NCBI GenBank assembly: GCA_026225255.1 | Contig: JAMFSJ010000066.1 | Location: 1-64,000 of the forward strand | Origin: Methylacidimicrobium fagopyrum | GTDB taxonomy: Bacteria; Verrucomicrobiota; Verrucomicrobiia; Limisphaerales; UBA11358 | Direction: 5' to 3' | Length of the DNA: 64,000 nt | Part shown: positions 17,192 through 25,976 of the stretch, piece by piece | Layout: each line of letters opens with the position of its first letter | Position numbering within the stretch: the stretch's first letter is position 1 | Notes under the pieces: model-generated | What the model saw: only the letters and a program-made list of their open reading frames with translations | The model's database searches: none | What the model was told of the DNA's origin: nothing | Translations under genes and position numbers: made by a program

Positions 17192-18245
17192 GTGTGGTTA
17201 ATTTCGTTTGGGCTCGTTTCAAATCACGCAGGCTAATAAAACAATTTTTAGATTTAAGTTGGCTGTCCGGCCATAGGTGAAGGCAATGGTCCAGTTTAAA
17301 TTCTGCCGCCAATCGCTGCACCAACATCAACGAATTCAACGCATATTGACGCCACGCATTTCGATCAGCAAAAACAGCTGTATTGACCGACACTCCCAAT
17401 TCTTTGGCGTGATTTTTAATTCGCGCCACATTTTCAGCGCGAATATTAATGGGTTCATGAAAAATGGTGATGGGATTCAGTTTCTTTATCGCGGCAAGAG
17501 TGGCGCGCAGATCCGCTTCGTCACACTCGGGATAAGTCGGAGCCATCGCGACATAGATGTTCAGTCCGTATGTTTTTGCGGCTTGAAGGGTTTCCAGCCG
17601 CTTCAGCGGTGCCGGGGCTTTCGGCTCATAAATCCGGGAAAGGTCGTGGCGCAAGGTCGGTAGGCTCATTCCGAAAATGAGCCGTTTGCCGAAACTTTTA
17701 AACAGGTCAAAATCCCTTTTTGCCAACGGGCTGCGGGTAAGGATACGGACGTTTAAAGTCGATTGATCCCGGATCGTCTCCAAGGCCTTCCGAACTAGCG
17801 TAGCGGCACTAGAATTGAGCAATTTCGCCTTCGTCGGCGTGCTCGCCCGAAAAGTCTGATAGGCGTCGGTGGTGCTGCAAAAAATCACCGCCCGGTTGCC
17901 GTCGGGCTTCAGCATCGACACCGGTTTCAGTTCGGCCTTTTTCAGCGAGGATACAAACTTTTTTTCATCCCACGGTCGCAATAAGGAATAATCGCCCCAC
18001 TCTTCATCCGGATCCTCCACATTGAATTTCTTCAGGGTCGGACCTTGCTTGACCGTTGAAGACGAAGGCACATAACAAAACCGACAGGCATGGCTGCAAC
18101 CGACCGAAATATTGAATGCCCAGTTTGAGAGACTCTTGAATTTGAAATTGTTCGGGGCGATGACAGCAGGCTGTTCCCAGAAATCGAAAGGTTCGCCCTT
18201 CAAGCTCTTGGGCGTGGAAGTGGTTTCAGGTTGAACCTGCATCAA
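17088..18245 (-). CDS. Radical SAM protein, spore photoproduct lyase-like (SPL) family
   Basis: This 385-residue protein binds a [4Fe-4S] cluster through Cys50, Cys54 and Cys57 in VGCSHACRFCYVP. The rest fits a partial TIM barrel of the SPL/Rv2578c group: VIFCSTTDAYQTF, LNVRILTRSPLAKRDFDL, LIFGMSLPTLRHDLSRIYEP and IYVAMAPTYPECDE. True SPL enzymes repair spore photoproduct, but this organism is not expected to sporulate, so the substrate is open. The protein ends in WLNGWWQRISEWPR, encoded within the overlapping start of the DUF3102-like gene. The pair is the only apparently intact two-gene unit among the decayed genes here. Confidence 0.75.
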   Translation of the reverse strand: MMQVQPETTSTPKSLKGEPFDFWEQPAVIAPNNFKFKSLSNWAFNISVGCSHACRFCYVPSSSTVKQGPTLKKFNVEDPDEEWGDYSLLRPWDEKKFVSSLKKAELKPVSMLKPDGNRAVIFCSTTDAYQTFRASTPTKAKLLNSSAATLVRKALETIRDQSTLNVRILTRSPLAKRDFDLFKSFGKRLIFGMSLPTLRHDLSRIYEPKAPAPLKRLETLQAAKTYGLNIYVAMAPTYPECDEADLRATLAAIKKLNPITIFHEPINIRAENVARIKNHAKELGVSVNTAVFADRNAWRQYALNSLMLVQRLAAEFKLDHCLHLWPDSQLKSKNCFISLRDLKRAQTKLTTHEKHRHAEEDARYYEKEYLPWLNGWWQRISEWPR

Positions 18246-18842
18246 TGAACTCTCGAAATAACAAAATCAATTGGATGAGGAAAGACAAATTATAGTGGAA
18301 CCTAGTTGTGATGGGCAACGTCCTCATAAAAGTTTTTCGGAAAAACGCAAAGCGCGGACTGATTGAATCTGTTTTGTCCGAAACTTGGACAAGTATTTGG
18401 TGATCATCTCCAAATATGCGGTCTCATAAATATTTTAATATCCCCATTATTTGCCTCGATTGAATTTGGAAGCTGTTGCGCGGCCATGGTGTCCAACGGC
18501 AAATATTAGCACATTAAGGGCAGCTTTTTATTATAATACTCAACCCGTCTTGAAGATTGATTGTCCGCAGACAAAAACTTTTATGTTCGTTTATTTGTGC
18601 ATACCCATCCTACAACCGGTTGAATACCTGAATCTCCAGAGACAAGGCAAATTTGTTCGCAGTCCTTCGAAAGGCAATCTGACAACACAACTACAACCGG
18701 GTGAAAGACGAAACCCGTCTCAACAACCTATACCGCAGGCATTACTTCGACACCACAGGCTTTCAGTCAGTTCTGAGCTCCTTCTCAGGCGGCGGGACAA
18801 GGTCCTACATCGGAATATCTGCCCAGCACCAGCTCCCGGTAA
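18246..18842 (+). other. Non-coding stretch upstream of the radical SAM gene
   Basis: About 600 bp without a recognisable gene. Short open frames here, such as 18451-18876, have no coherent protein features. The first ~200 bp should hold the promoter of the radical SAM operon (minus strand). The remainder may be unrecognised 5' sequence of the hsdS relic, but I cannot align it by eye. Confidence 0.4.
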
Positions 18843-19566
18843 TTCACCCTCCCACGCACCGAACAACGCGCCATAGCGACGGCGTTGAGCGATGTGTACG
18901 GGCTGCTGGGCGGGCTGGACCGGCTCATCGCCAAGAAACGCGACCTCAAACATGCCACCATTTAGCAACTCCTCACCGGCCAAGCCCGCCTCCCCGGCTT
19001 CCACGGTGAGCGGGAGGTTAAGCGGCTAGGGAGGATCGCAGATGTTTTAAAAGGAAGCGCACTTTCAAAATCACTGACTACGACATCAGGAATACGCCGT
19101 TGCATTCTGTATTTACCACTTATGGCCGAGTGATTTCAAACGTTTTCGCACGGACAAATTCTAGCGAGGGTTGCCTGTCGGTGCAAGGCGACGTGCTGAT
19201 GCCCGGCTCGACGACCACCACAGGAATTGATTTGGCTATCGCGTCAGCTCTTCTCATGGACGACGTGGCACTCGGTGGAGACATCGTTATTATCAGGCGC
19301 AAAGGTGATGCCTACGACTCTGTCTTCCTAGCTAACTATTGGACGCAGGCGAAAAGGCATGAAATTGCAGAGCTAACTCAGGGATCACGATTCATCATCT
19401 CTACGGAAAAGACTTAAAAACGCTCGCGCTTGAATTCCCACCCCTCAGCGAACAAATCGCCACCGCTGAGGTACTGACAGAGATGTGTGGCCTTATCAGT
19501 GCGGGTCTGCCTTGCAGAAGAAAGCAAAGTCTAAACATCGTCAAAAACACCCGTGAACAAGACTAG
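18843..19566 (+). pseudogene. hsdS: Type I restriction enzyme specificity subunit (hsdS), decayed
   Basis: Three pieces in two or more frames restore the end of an HsdS protein. The first is TEQRAIATALSDVYGLLGGL, then DRLIAKKRDLKHATI, then TAG at 18963 in place of the expected Gln codon, then QLLTGQARLPGFHGEREVKR. The second, after a frameshift near 19095, is FTTYGRVIS, GDVLMPGSTTTTGIDLAIAS and VALGGDIVIIRRKGDAYDSV. The third, after another frameshift near 19388, is HHLYGKDLKTLALEFPPLSE and ATAEVLTEM up to TAG at 19564. The central and C-terminal conserved helices and the second target-recognition domain are visible. No hsdM or hsdR is present. Confidence 0.8.
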
Positions 19567-19660
19567 ATGCGGGTAAATTGGTTATACCCAATTGTTATAC
19601 CAAATTAAGTACTTTTCAAAAAAAGATATAAAACCATGAAATATAAAGCGATTCCGAGAA

Positions 19661-19734
19661 TGGAGCGGGCGAAGGGAATCGAACCCTCGTGAGCAGTTTG
19701 GAAAACTGCCGTTCTACCATTGAACTACGCCCGC
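19661..19734 (-). tRNA. tRNA-Gly (anticodon UCC)
   Basis: On the minus strand the 74 bases fold as a cloverleaf: acceptor stem GCGGGCG/CGCCCGC, D-loop TAGTTCAATGGTAGA, anticodon stem GCAGT/ACTGC around the loop TTTCCAA (anticodon TCC), T-arm GAGGGTTCGATTCCCTT, discriminator T (base 73) as read before the encoded CCA. The right edge of the decayed accessory region ends here, making it a plausible old integration site. Confidence 0.93.
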
Positions 19735-19983
19735 TTGCAGGTTTTACGCTTGGCACTGCGAATCGCAGCGGACAAAGCATACCGTCCACGCCCGCCTTGT
19801 CAATCCGCTGTCGTCGTCCACGGAGAATTTAATGCAAAGACGTTACGGTAAAAGCGGAAAGCGGAAAATGGGAAAACAGGAAAGCGAAAACATCTTTCTG
19901 CCTTGGCGCTTAATTTTCGTCCGACTTTTTGCGTTGAAAATAATTTTAACCTATCGTCGGCTTTGACCGTCTCTTGCTGCGAC

Positions 19984-20748
19984 ATGGTGAATCAGGGAAA
20001 TAAATTACAGCGGGCGCAGAACGCATTCACATTAATTGAATTGCTGGTGGTTATCGCCATCATCGCGATCTTGGCGGCGATGTTGTTGCCAGCTTTGGCG
20101 AAGGCGAAAGAATCCGGCAAACGCATTTCATGCCTCAATAATCTGCGGCAGTTCGGCATGGCGACGCGCATGTATGTGGACGATAGCCAAGGCATGTTGC
20201 CGCCGCACATCACGTCGTCGCGCTGGCCGAATCAACTATTCGATTACTACGGCAAAAATGTGAAGCTGCTGGTGTGTCCGACGGAGACGACCAATTTCCC
20301 CATGACCATTCCGCCGGCTGATACCAACAACAATATCGCCGACGCCGCGCCGCGCAGTTATTTCATCAATGGTTGGAACGATTATTTCGCGGGCCAGATG
20401 GGCGAGACCGCTTTTGAAAATTCTTTTGGCGGCACGAACCAAGTCGGTCTTAAAGAAAGTGCCATTTTATATCCGAGTGACACGGTTTATTTGGGCGAAA
20501 AAATTCCGTCACGCGGCGATTTCTACATGGACATGCTGATTGGTAATGGCGATGACTTTGCCGGAGCGGTCGCGCAGGATCGTCATTCGGGTAAGGGCCT
20601 CGGCTCCGGCTCGGGCGGATCGAATAATACGTTTGCCGATGGCAGCGCGCGTTATAATAAATACGGCACGGCCTTCAATCCCATCAACCTCTGGGCCATC
20701 AGCGATGCCAATCGCGCCAAATACGCCATCATTGGAAACTTTAATTAG
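19984..20748 (+). CDS. Pseudopilin-like protein with prepilin cleavage site and H-X-DG-type C-terminus
   Basis: The ~254-residue protein starts with a short polar leader and then [20 protein letters not shown], a type IV prepilin/type II secretion pseudopilin signal cleaved before Phe with Glu at +5. After the helix comes the [19 protein letters not shown] segment and a C-terminal globular domain with [14 protein letters not shown], as in the DUF1559-like, H-X9-DG-associated proteins common in Verrucomicrobia and Planctomycetes. The ATG at 19984 is chosen because it gives a normal leader; the open frame extends to 19903. The role is likely extracellular or periplasmic, but is not defined. Confidence 0.85.
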   Translation: MVNQGNKLQRAQNAFTLIELLVVIAIIAILAAMLLPALAKAKESGKRISCLNNLRQFGMATRMYVDDSQGMLPPHITSSRWPNQLFDYYGKNVKLLVCPTETTNFPMTIPPADTNNNIADAAPRSYFINGWNDYFAGQMGETAFENSFGGTNQVGLKESAILYPSDTVYLGEKIPSRGDFYMDMLIGNGDDFAGAVAQDRHSGKGLGSGSGGSNNTFADGSARYNKYGTAFNPINLWAISDANRAKYAIIGNFN

Positions 20749-20814
20749 CGCGAAAGCTTAACGCCAAGGCGCAGCCAGAAATGCTATCCGCCATTGAAAG
20801 CATGGAACTGACAA

Positions 20815-21411
20815 TCACTTCGCGTTCGCATCGGGGATGAAAATTTTATGCCCGGGAATAATCACATTGGCATCTAATCCCGGGTTTGCCGCGAGAATTT
20901 GTGCGCGGGTTACTTTTACGCCTTTGGCCCGATAGGCTTTGATGATCTCGCCTAAACTGTCGCCGGCGGCAACCGTATAAGAATAACCAGTCTTGGGAAC
21001 ATTCGGCGCGGGCGCGGCATCGCCATCCGCCGGCGCCGCGGCGGTGTCAGCGGCGGGGTGATGTTTTGTGGGCGGCACGGCACTGATTTCTCCGAGCTTC
21101 TTTAACTGTTTCAAAATCAAGTCGCGGTCGTCCTGACGTTTCTGGTCAATCTCTTGCACTTGCGTGGCAAGTTTTCGGAGGTCGCCGCTGCTGGCGCTGT
21201 CGTTTACCACCGGCTGGCTGACCTTTTCACTCAAGTCGGAGATTTGTTTTTCCAAGGCGTCGAGGCGTTTGCTTTGTTGCGCCTGCGCGTCGAGCATGTC
21301 TTGGATCTGACCGCTCAATTTATCAATCTGCTGTTGCGTCGCGCTCTCTTGCGCGTGCCCGAGCGAGACCATCAAACCGAAAACTACCAGCCACAGTGAA
21401 ATTTTTTTCAT
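20815..21411 (-). CDS. Secreted coiled-coil protein with C-terminal LysM domain
   Basis: This 198-residue protein has a signal peptide (MKKISLWLVVFGLMVSLGHA, cleavage about residue 20) and a coiled coil at ~22-110 (QQQIDKLSGQIQDMLDAQ, SKRLDALEKQISDLSEKV). An Ala/Pro-rich linker and a LysM domain at ~145-195 follow (YTVAAGDSLGEIIKAYRAKG, ILAANPGLDANVIIPGHKIF). LysM binds peptidoglycan, so a periplasmic wall-associated role is likely. The layout resembles CpoB/YbgF-like N-termini but lacks TPRs. Confidence 0.88.
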   Translation of the reverse strand: MKKISLWLVVFGLMVSLGHAQESATQQQIDKLSGQIQDMLDAQAQQSKRLDALEKQISDLSEKVSQPVVNDSASSGDLRKLATQVQEIDQKRQDDRDLILKQLKKLGEISAVPPTKHHPAADTAAAPADGDAAPAPNVPKTGYSYTVAAGDSLGEIIKAYRAKGVKVTRAQILAANPGLDANVIIPGHKIFIPDANAK

Positions 21412-21569
21412 ACGACGAAAATAAACCGCCCTGCGACGGCGTCAAGTTGAAGTGATGGAAAACTGAGTTAAACCGCTCCTCTTCGCTAATGGGGAAAAGA
21501 CTTTGATCCTGCTGATTTTATTTATCTCAAGATCAGCGTGGATCAGCGAAGAATGGCGTTTAAAAATCT

Positions 21570-22934
21570 TTACGACAGCTTGCCGTATTTGCGGATTTCC
21601 GGCCAGATCCAGGCCACGGCGAGCACCACTAAAATCGTTCCGATGCCGCCGGTCACGGTGGATACGATCGCGCCGGTTGCCGCCGCGTTGCCCAAAAAGG
21701 TCGGCGTCGTGAACAGAAAAGCCACGAGACCGGAGCGGAAGCCGCCGAGTTCGTTTGACGTGCCGATGAACAGGCTGTTGACCGCCGAGACGCGCCCGCG
21801 TTTTTCATCCGGGGTGAGCAATTGCACCAACGTTTGCCGCACGACGACGCTGATTTGATCCACCACGCCCGCGAGTGCGAGCATCGCAAACGCGAACCAA
21901 AACCAAAACGCATTCGGGAGCGCGAGCCAGCGGCCGAGACAATTGACATTCGCGAGGCCGAATAAAATGGTCGCCCCGCCGAAAATTCCGACGCACCACA
22001 GCATGGTTTTACCCGCCTTTTGCAAGGGCGGACGATGCGCAATGACGATCGCGCAGATGACCGCGCCGATGGACATCGCATCGCGCAGCCAGCTCAAGCC
22101 GGACGCGCCGTTGTGAAAAATATCTTTCGCAAAAATCGGCAGCAATGTCACTGCGCCGCCCAGCAGCACGGCAAATAAATCCAGCGTGATGACGCCGAGA
22201 ATGATTTTATTTTGATAAACGAAGCGAAAACCTTCGACCAAACTTTTCGCGGAAACCGGTTCCGCCGCTTTGACTTTATGTTCGTGTTTGATGAAAAAAA
22301 CCAGCGCGGCGCAGAGCAGGGTGGCGATCGCATTGAACGCATAAACCGACCAGGCGGTGTGATGCGATTGCGTTTGCGGCGTCAACGCGATGAACAGGCC
22401 GAACAGCACCGGCCCGGCGACGGAAGAAATTTGAAACGTGCCGCTGTTGAACGTGATGGCGCGGGCGAGTTGTTTTCGCGGCACCAGTCCGGTGATGAAC
22501 GCCGCGCTCGCCGGCCACAGAAAGGTCCGCGCCGCGCCGAGGATGACGAGGAAAAAATAAATCCAGCCGACGGGCGCGATCAACAGCGACGAGAACGTCA
22601 GCCCCAAACTCGCCAGCGAAACCAGCAGCGTGGAAATGCAGATGATTTTTTTACGATTATAAGTGTCCGCCAGATGACCCGCCGGCAGCGTGAACAGCAA
22701 CATAGGCACCATTTGCGTCAAACCAACGAACGCCAGCGGCAGCGCGGAATGGAGTCGTTCGTAAAGTTCCCAATCAATGGCGACCACGAGCATTTGTTGG
22801 CCGAGCGACGCCACGAAACGCCCGATCAAATAACGCACGAAATCGGCATTTTTGAAGACGTCGTAGGAATGTTCTACGACCGGTTGGGCGACCGGCGTAG
22901 CGGGGAGATTTTCTGGCGATTCTTCGTCGTGCAT
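21570..22934 (-). CDS. MFS transporter (EntS/MFS_3-like)
   Basis: The 454-residue protein has about 12 membrane helices. Family signs are FVRYLIGRFVASLGQQMLVV at the first helix, the motif A loop GHLADTYNRKKI, and FLWPASAAFITGLVPRKQLA, which are typical of the MFS_3 group that exports siderophores or drugs. Between helices 10 and 11, QTLVQLLTPDEKRGRVSAVN also fits. The substrate is unknown. It lies 76 bp downstream of another MFS gene in the same orientation. Confidence 0.88.
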   Translation of the reverse strand: MHDEESPENLPATPVAQPVVEHSYDVFKNADFVRYLIGRFVASLGQQMLVVAIDWELYERLHSALPLAFVGLTQMVPMLLFTLPAGHLADTYNRKKIICISTLLVSLASLGLTFSSLLIAPVGWIYFFLVILGAARTFLWPASAAFITGLVPRKQLARAITFNSGTFQISSVAGPVLFGLFIALTPQTQSHHTAWSVYAFNAIATLLCAALVFFIKHEHKVKAAEPVSAKSLVEGFRFVYQNKIILGVITLDLFAVLLGGAVTLLPIFAKDIFHNGASGLSWLRDAMSIGAVICAIVIAHRPPLQKAGKTMLWCVGIFGGATILFGLANVNCLGRWLALPNAFWFWFAFAMLALAGVVDQISVVVRQTLVQLLTPDEKRGRVSAVNSLFIGTSNELGGFRSGLVAFLFTTPTFLGNAAATGAIVSTVTGGIGTILVVLAVAWIWPEIRKYGKLS

Positions 22935-23010
22935 GAAAACAGCCCGGCCAATCTAACATAGAAACGGCGGCGGTCGAGTTTTCGCTAAAATTGAACTCAA
23001 CGAGGATAAT

Positions 23011-24252
23011 TTATGACGTCGCGGCCGATTTGTCGGCGGCCGCCGGATGCACTTCGCGGACATGCACGCGGGTGGCCAACCACAAACTGACGAGGCTCAT
23101 GCCGACCGCGAGCCAGCCGAGTTTGTCAAAACCGATAAGTTTTCCGTCCGGCGATTTGGTGACAAGCCAGCCGCCCAAACTTGACGTGATGCCCGAGGTC
23201 AAATCGCGCGTGCAACTGGTCAAGCTCATGAACGAGCCACGGCGTTTTGAGGGCACGGCGAGCGATAAAATGGCTTGCCCGGGAATGAAGCGTCCGCTCG
23301 CAAACGTAAAAAATAATCCCGCTAAAACCAGCACGCACCAAACCGGCATCACGCCGGATTCAGCGATCAAAAGCGTCACCACGCACGCGACACAGATTAG
23401 CAGGGTGAACACACGCAGTCGTCCCAAGCGATCGGCGAGCCGGCCGAAAAACGGCGCGGTGCAGGCGGAGGCAATGCCGCCGACAAAATAAACGAGGAAC
23501 AATTTATTTTCCGGCAATCCCAGATTGGAAACCATGAACGGCGCGAGCAGGGGAATTACCATAAAATGTCCCATCACCAACGCGGACATAAAGAGCAACG
23601 CGCGCCAGGCATTGCCATCGCTCAGCAAATCAAAAAAAGCGGTGAAGTGATGAACCGGCGTATCGGCCAGATCTTCAATATGCGCCCGCACCGGCGGCAG
23701 CATGAGATAAATCAACAGCCACACGATCACGCCCATGCCCGCGACCAGAAAGAACGGCATTTCCCACCGAAATTTTTGCGCGAGAAATAATCCAAACGGC
23801 ACACCGAGCGCCGCTGCGGCTGCGAAAGCCGTCATGATGATGCCCATGCCCGAAGCACGGCGTTGCGGCGGCACGATGTCGCCGACGATAGCCATGATGG
23901 TCGCGCCGGAAACGCCCCCGAACGCGCCGCAAATCGCGCGCGAGATCAAAAGCATTTCCGCTGTTTTTGAAAATGCACACGCCAAAGTGCCGAGAAAAAA
24001 TCCGGCGTAAGCGATGAGTAAAACTTTGCGGCGATCAAAACGATCCATGAACGGCGCCGCCAGCAATCCCACCACGCCCGCGCTAATGGTATAAGCGGCG
24101 ACGAGATGGCTGAAGCGTGCGGGGCCGATGGATAATTCGCGCATGAGCTGTTCGCCCAACGGCATGATAACCATGAAGTCGAGGATATGCGTGAATTGCA
24201 CTGCTGCGAGCAGGAGCAACAAAGTGCGTTCAGAATAGCGGGAAGTCGGCAC
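23011..24252 (-). CDS. MFS transporter (DHA1/arabinose-efflux-like)
   Basis: The 413-residue protein has 12 predicted helices and two classical MFS motif A loops, APFMDRFDRRKVLLIAYAG and GRLADRLGRLRVF. Its first helix contains VQFTHILDFMVIMPLGEQLM, a hallmark of the DHA1 subfamily close to YnfM/AraJ-type exporters. Thus it probably exports small molecules by proton antiport. It precedes a second, less related MFS gene; the two may be co-transcribed. Confidence 0.9.
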   Translation of the reverse strand: MPTSRYSERTLLLLLAAVQFTHILDFMVIMPLGEQLMRELSIGPARFSHLVAAYTISAGVVGLLAAPFMDRFDRRKVLLIAYAGFFLGTLACAFSKTAEMLLISRAICGAFGGVSGATIMAIVGDIVPPQRRASGMGIIMTAFAAAAALGVPFGLFLAQKFRWEMPFFLVAGMGVIVWLLIYLMLPPVRAHIEDLADTPVHHFTAFFDLLSDGNAWRALLFMSALVMGHFMVIPLLAPFMVSNLGLPENKLFLVYFVGGIASACTAPFFGRLADRLGRLRVFTLLICVACVVTLLIAESGVMPVWCVLVLAGLFFTFASGRFIPGQAILSLAVPSKRRGSFMSLTSCTRDLTSGITSSLGGWLVTKSPDGKLIGFDKLGWLAVGMSLVSLWLATRVHVREVHPAAADKSAATS

Positions 24253-24280
24253 AGAGATTAAACTTGGAAAGTTCTAAAAT

Positions 24281-24315
24281 AAAAACACCGCCACAATGGA
24301 TGTGGCGGTGTTTTA
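24281..24315 (-). terminator. Intrinsic terminator downstream of hpnH
   Basis: A perfect 15-bp stem (TAAAACACCGCCACA against TGTGGCGGTGTTTTT-type arm) with a five-base loop lies 8 bp after the hpnH stop and is followed on the minus strand by TTTTTATTTT. The A-tract on the other side could make it act in both directions, but genes on both sides read leftward. Confidence 0.85.
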
Positions 24316-24323
24316 AATTTCAA

Positions 24324-25739
24324 TTATTCCGCCTTTTTCGCGTCTTTGATCTTCGCCAACAAGTCATCGCGTTCGGACGTTTCGCCGGTGCCGCAATGGC
24401 TGGCGACGTGCGCTTCGTGATGCACTTCGTTGGAGAATGCTCCGCGCGCACCGGCGGCAGGCGAATTGATCGCGGCTTTCGCCTCGGCCAAATGACCTTT
24501 GCCGATCGTGACGCCGTTGAAAGCGCGTTTCGTCAATTCCGGTGAGGCCGCATACGGCTTCGGTTTTGCTCCGAAGTTGTATTTGAAATTCTTCCAGTTA
24601 TCGCCGGATTGATAGTTCGTGCCGAGCGCGCCGCTCGGATCGTAACCGCAATGAACCATGCAATGTTCGCAACGCGGATCACGCGCAACGCCGTTGACGA
24701 CACCGTATTTTTCCCACTGCACCTTGGTCAACATTTCCTGATAGCCGGGATAATGGCCATCGGTCATCAAGTAGCACGGCGCTTTCCAGCCCTTGACGTT
24801 GAACGTCGGAATCGCCCACGCAGTGCAGGTCAATTCGCGTTTGCCCGCGAGAAATTCCTGATAAACCGGCGTGCCAAAAATGGTGAACGCTTTGCCCCAT
24901 TCCTGGATCTTCGCAAATTTCTGACGCGTCATGTCACGCGTGAGGAAGAATTGTTTCGGATCTTTGCCGAGGCGCGCAACCATGTCTTTCTTCGCAGCAT
25001 CGTAATCGTAACCGGGCGAAATCGTGTGGCCGTCCACTTCGAGCGAGCTCAAATACTTGAACATGTCCTCGATTTCCGCGACGTCGGTTTCTTTGTAAAC
25101 CGTGGTGTTGGTCGCGACTTGGTAGCCGACGATCTTCGCCATCTTGATGGCTTCGATACATTCTTTGAAAACGCCTTCGCGTTCGACGATCAAATCATGC
25201 GTGAATTCCAGACCGTCCACGTGCACGTTCCAATACATCCATTGCGTCGGGCGGATGACGACTTTTTTCTTCGCTGCGTCGTCGGATTTGCGGATGACTT
25301 CGGCTTCCTTTTCAGAAATTAATTTGCCATCGAGCAACTGTTTGAGCTTCGGCTCGAGCGACGGTGAATAAATTGCCGCGAGGTAATCGCGCATTTTTTT
25401 GCGCATGAACATGCCGTTTGTGCAGATATAAAGCACGCGGCCTTGTTCGAGCAAACCGGCGATCAATTCTTCGATCTTCGGATAAATCAGGGGTTCGCCG
25501 CCGCAGATGGAAACCATCGGCGCATCGCATTCGATCGCGGCTTGGAGACATTTGTCCAGCGGCACCATGTCCTTGAGGGACGTGGAATATTCACGGATAC
25601 GACCGCAGCCGGTGCAGGTCAGATTGCAGGTGTGGAGCGGCTCGAGCTGCAAGACCATGGCGAACTTCGGTGTCTTGCGGAGCTTATGTTTGATGATGTG
25701 GCTGGCGATTTTCTTCGTCAGCGCAAATGGGAAACGCAT
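24324..25739 (-). CDS. hpnH: HpnH, adenosyl-hopene synthase (radical SAM)
   Basis: The 471-residue radical SAM protein carries Cys38, Cys42 and Cys45 in PLHTCNLTCTGCGRIREY and the HpnH landmarks MVSICGGEPLIYPKIEEL, LYICTNGMFMRKKM, HVDGLEFTHDL, GYDYDAAKKD and the C-terminal Cys cluster RCEHCMVHCGYDPSGAL. HpnH joins the 5'-deoxyadenosyl group to diploptene, the first step to C35 hopanoids. It is longer than usual (about 340-390): an extra ~45 residues follow RDYLAAIYSPS (SLEPKLKQLLDGKLISEKEA), and the C-terminus has an added His-rich segment (SNEVHHEAHVASHCGTGE). No squalene-hopene cyclase or other hpn gene is in the window. Confidence 0.95.
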   Translation of the reverse strand: MRFPFALTKKIASHIIKHKLRKTPKFAMVLQLEPLHTCNLTCTGCGRIREYSTSLKDMVPLDKCLQAAIECDAPMVSICGGEPLIYPKIEELIAGLLEQGRVLYICTNGMFMRKKMRDYLAAIYSPSLEPKLKQLLDGKLISEKEAEVIRKSDDAAKKKVVIRPTQWMYWNVHVDGLEFTHDLIVEREGVFKECIEAIKMAKIVGYQVATNTTVYKETDVAEIEDMFKYLSSLEVDGHTISPGYDYDAAKKDMVARLGKDPKQFFLTRDMTRQKFAKIQEWGKAFTIFGTPVYQEFLAGKRELTCTAWAIPTFNVKGWKAPCYLMTDGHYPGYQEMLTKVQWEKYGVVNGVARDPRCEHCMVHCGYDPSGALGTNYQSGDNWKNFKYNFGAKPKPYAASPELTKRAFNGVTIGKGHLAEAKAAINSPAAGARGAFSNEVHHEAHVASHCGTGETSERDDLLAKIKDAKKAE

Positions 25740-25745
25740 AAAATT

Positions 25746-25949
25746 TTATTTAGCTGAGGCAAAACTATTGGAATTTTCACCGAACATGGCCGGTGCATTT
25801 GTCTTCGGCGGATCGGCCTTCATGATTCCCGGCAAAAAGAAGGAAGCCGGTGTGACGGTGTGGCTGGCACTGATACCGCCGCAACCGGAGGTGCCCAATG
25901 CGAGTGCGACAAACATTGCCAGCAACGAAATTTTCCAATTTAATCTCAC
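25746..25949 (-). CDS. Small putative lipoprotein upstream of hpnH
   Basis: About 67 residues: a hydrophobic signal (ISLLAMFVALALGTSG) ending at a Cys that could be lipidated, then GGISASHTVTPASFFLPGIM and a polar tail. The frame is open to an ATG at 26000, but that start would cover the beginning of the divergent gene at 25977, so a GTG at 25949 (or 25955) is more likely. It ends six bases before hpnH, so co-transcription is likely. Not a recognised family. Confidence 0.55.
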   Translation of the reverse strand: MRLNWKISLLAMFVALALGTSGCGGISASHTVTPASFFLPGIMKADPPKTNAPAMFGENSNSFASAK

Positions 25950-25976
25950 CTGCACAGTATAAAACAGCTCGACGCG

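Noticed and set aside
18451..18876. Open frame of 141 codons upstream of the hsdS relic, and the overlapping frame at 18701-19009
   Set aside because: No coherent domain pattern, Pro/Arg-rich in one frame and Ser/His-rich in another, and they run through the conserved hsdS words in wrong frames.
19100..19417. 105-codon frame as a stand-alone gene
   Set aside because: Its content (GDVLMPGSTTTTGIDLAIAS and following) is an internal piece of the hsdS relic.
22212..22961. 249-codon plus-strand frame opposite the MFS gene
   Set aside because: Arg/Gln/Asp-rich translation typical of an antisense shadow of a membrane protein; the minus strand is clearly MFS.
24609..25322. 237-codon plus-strand frame opposite hpnH
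   Set aside because: Phe/Asp/His-rich antisense shadow; hpnH on the minus strand is certain.
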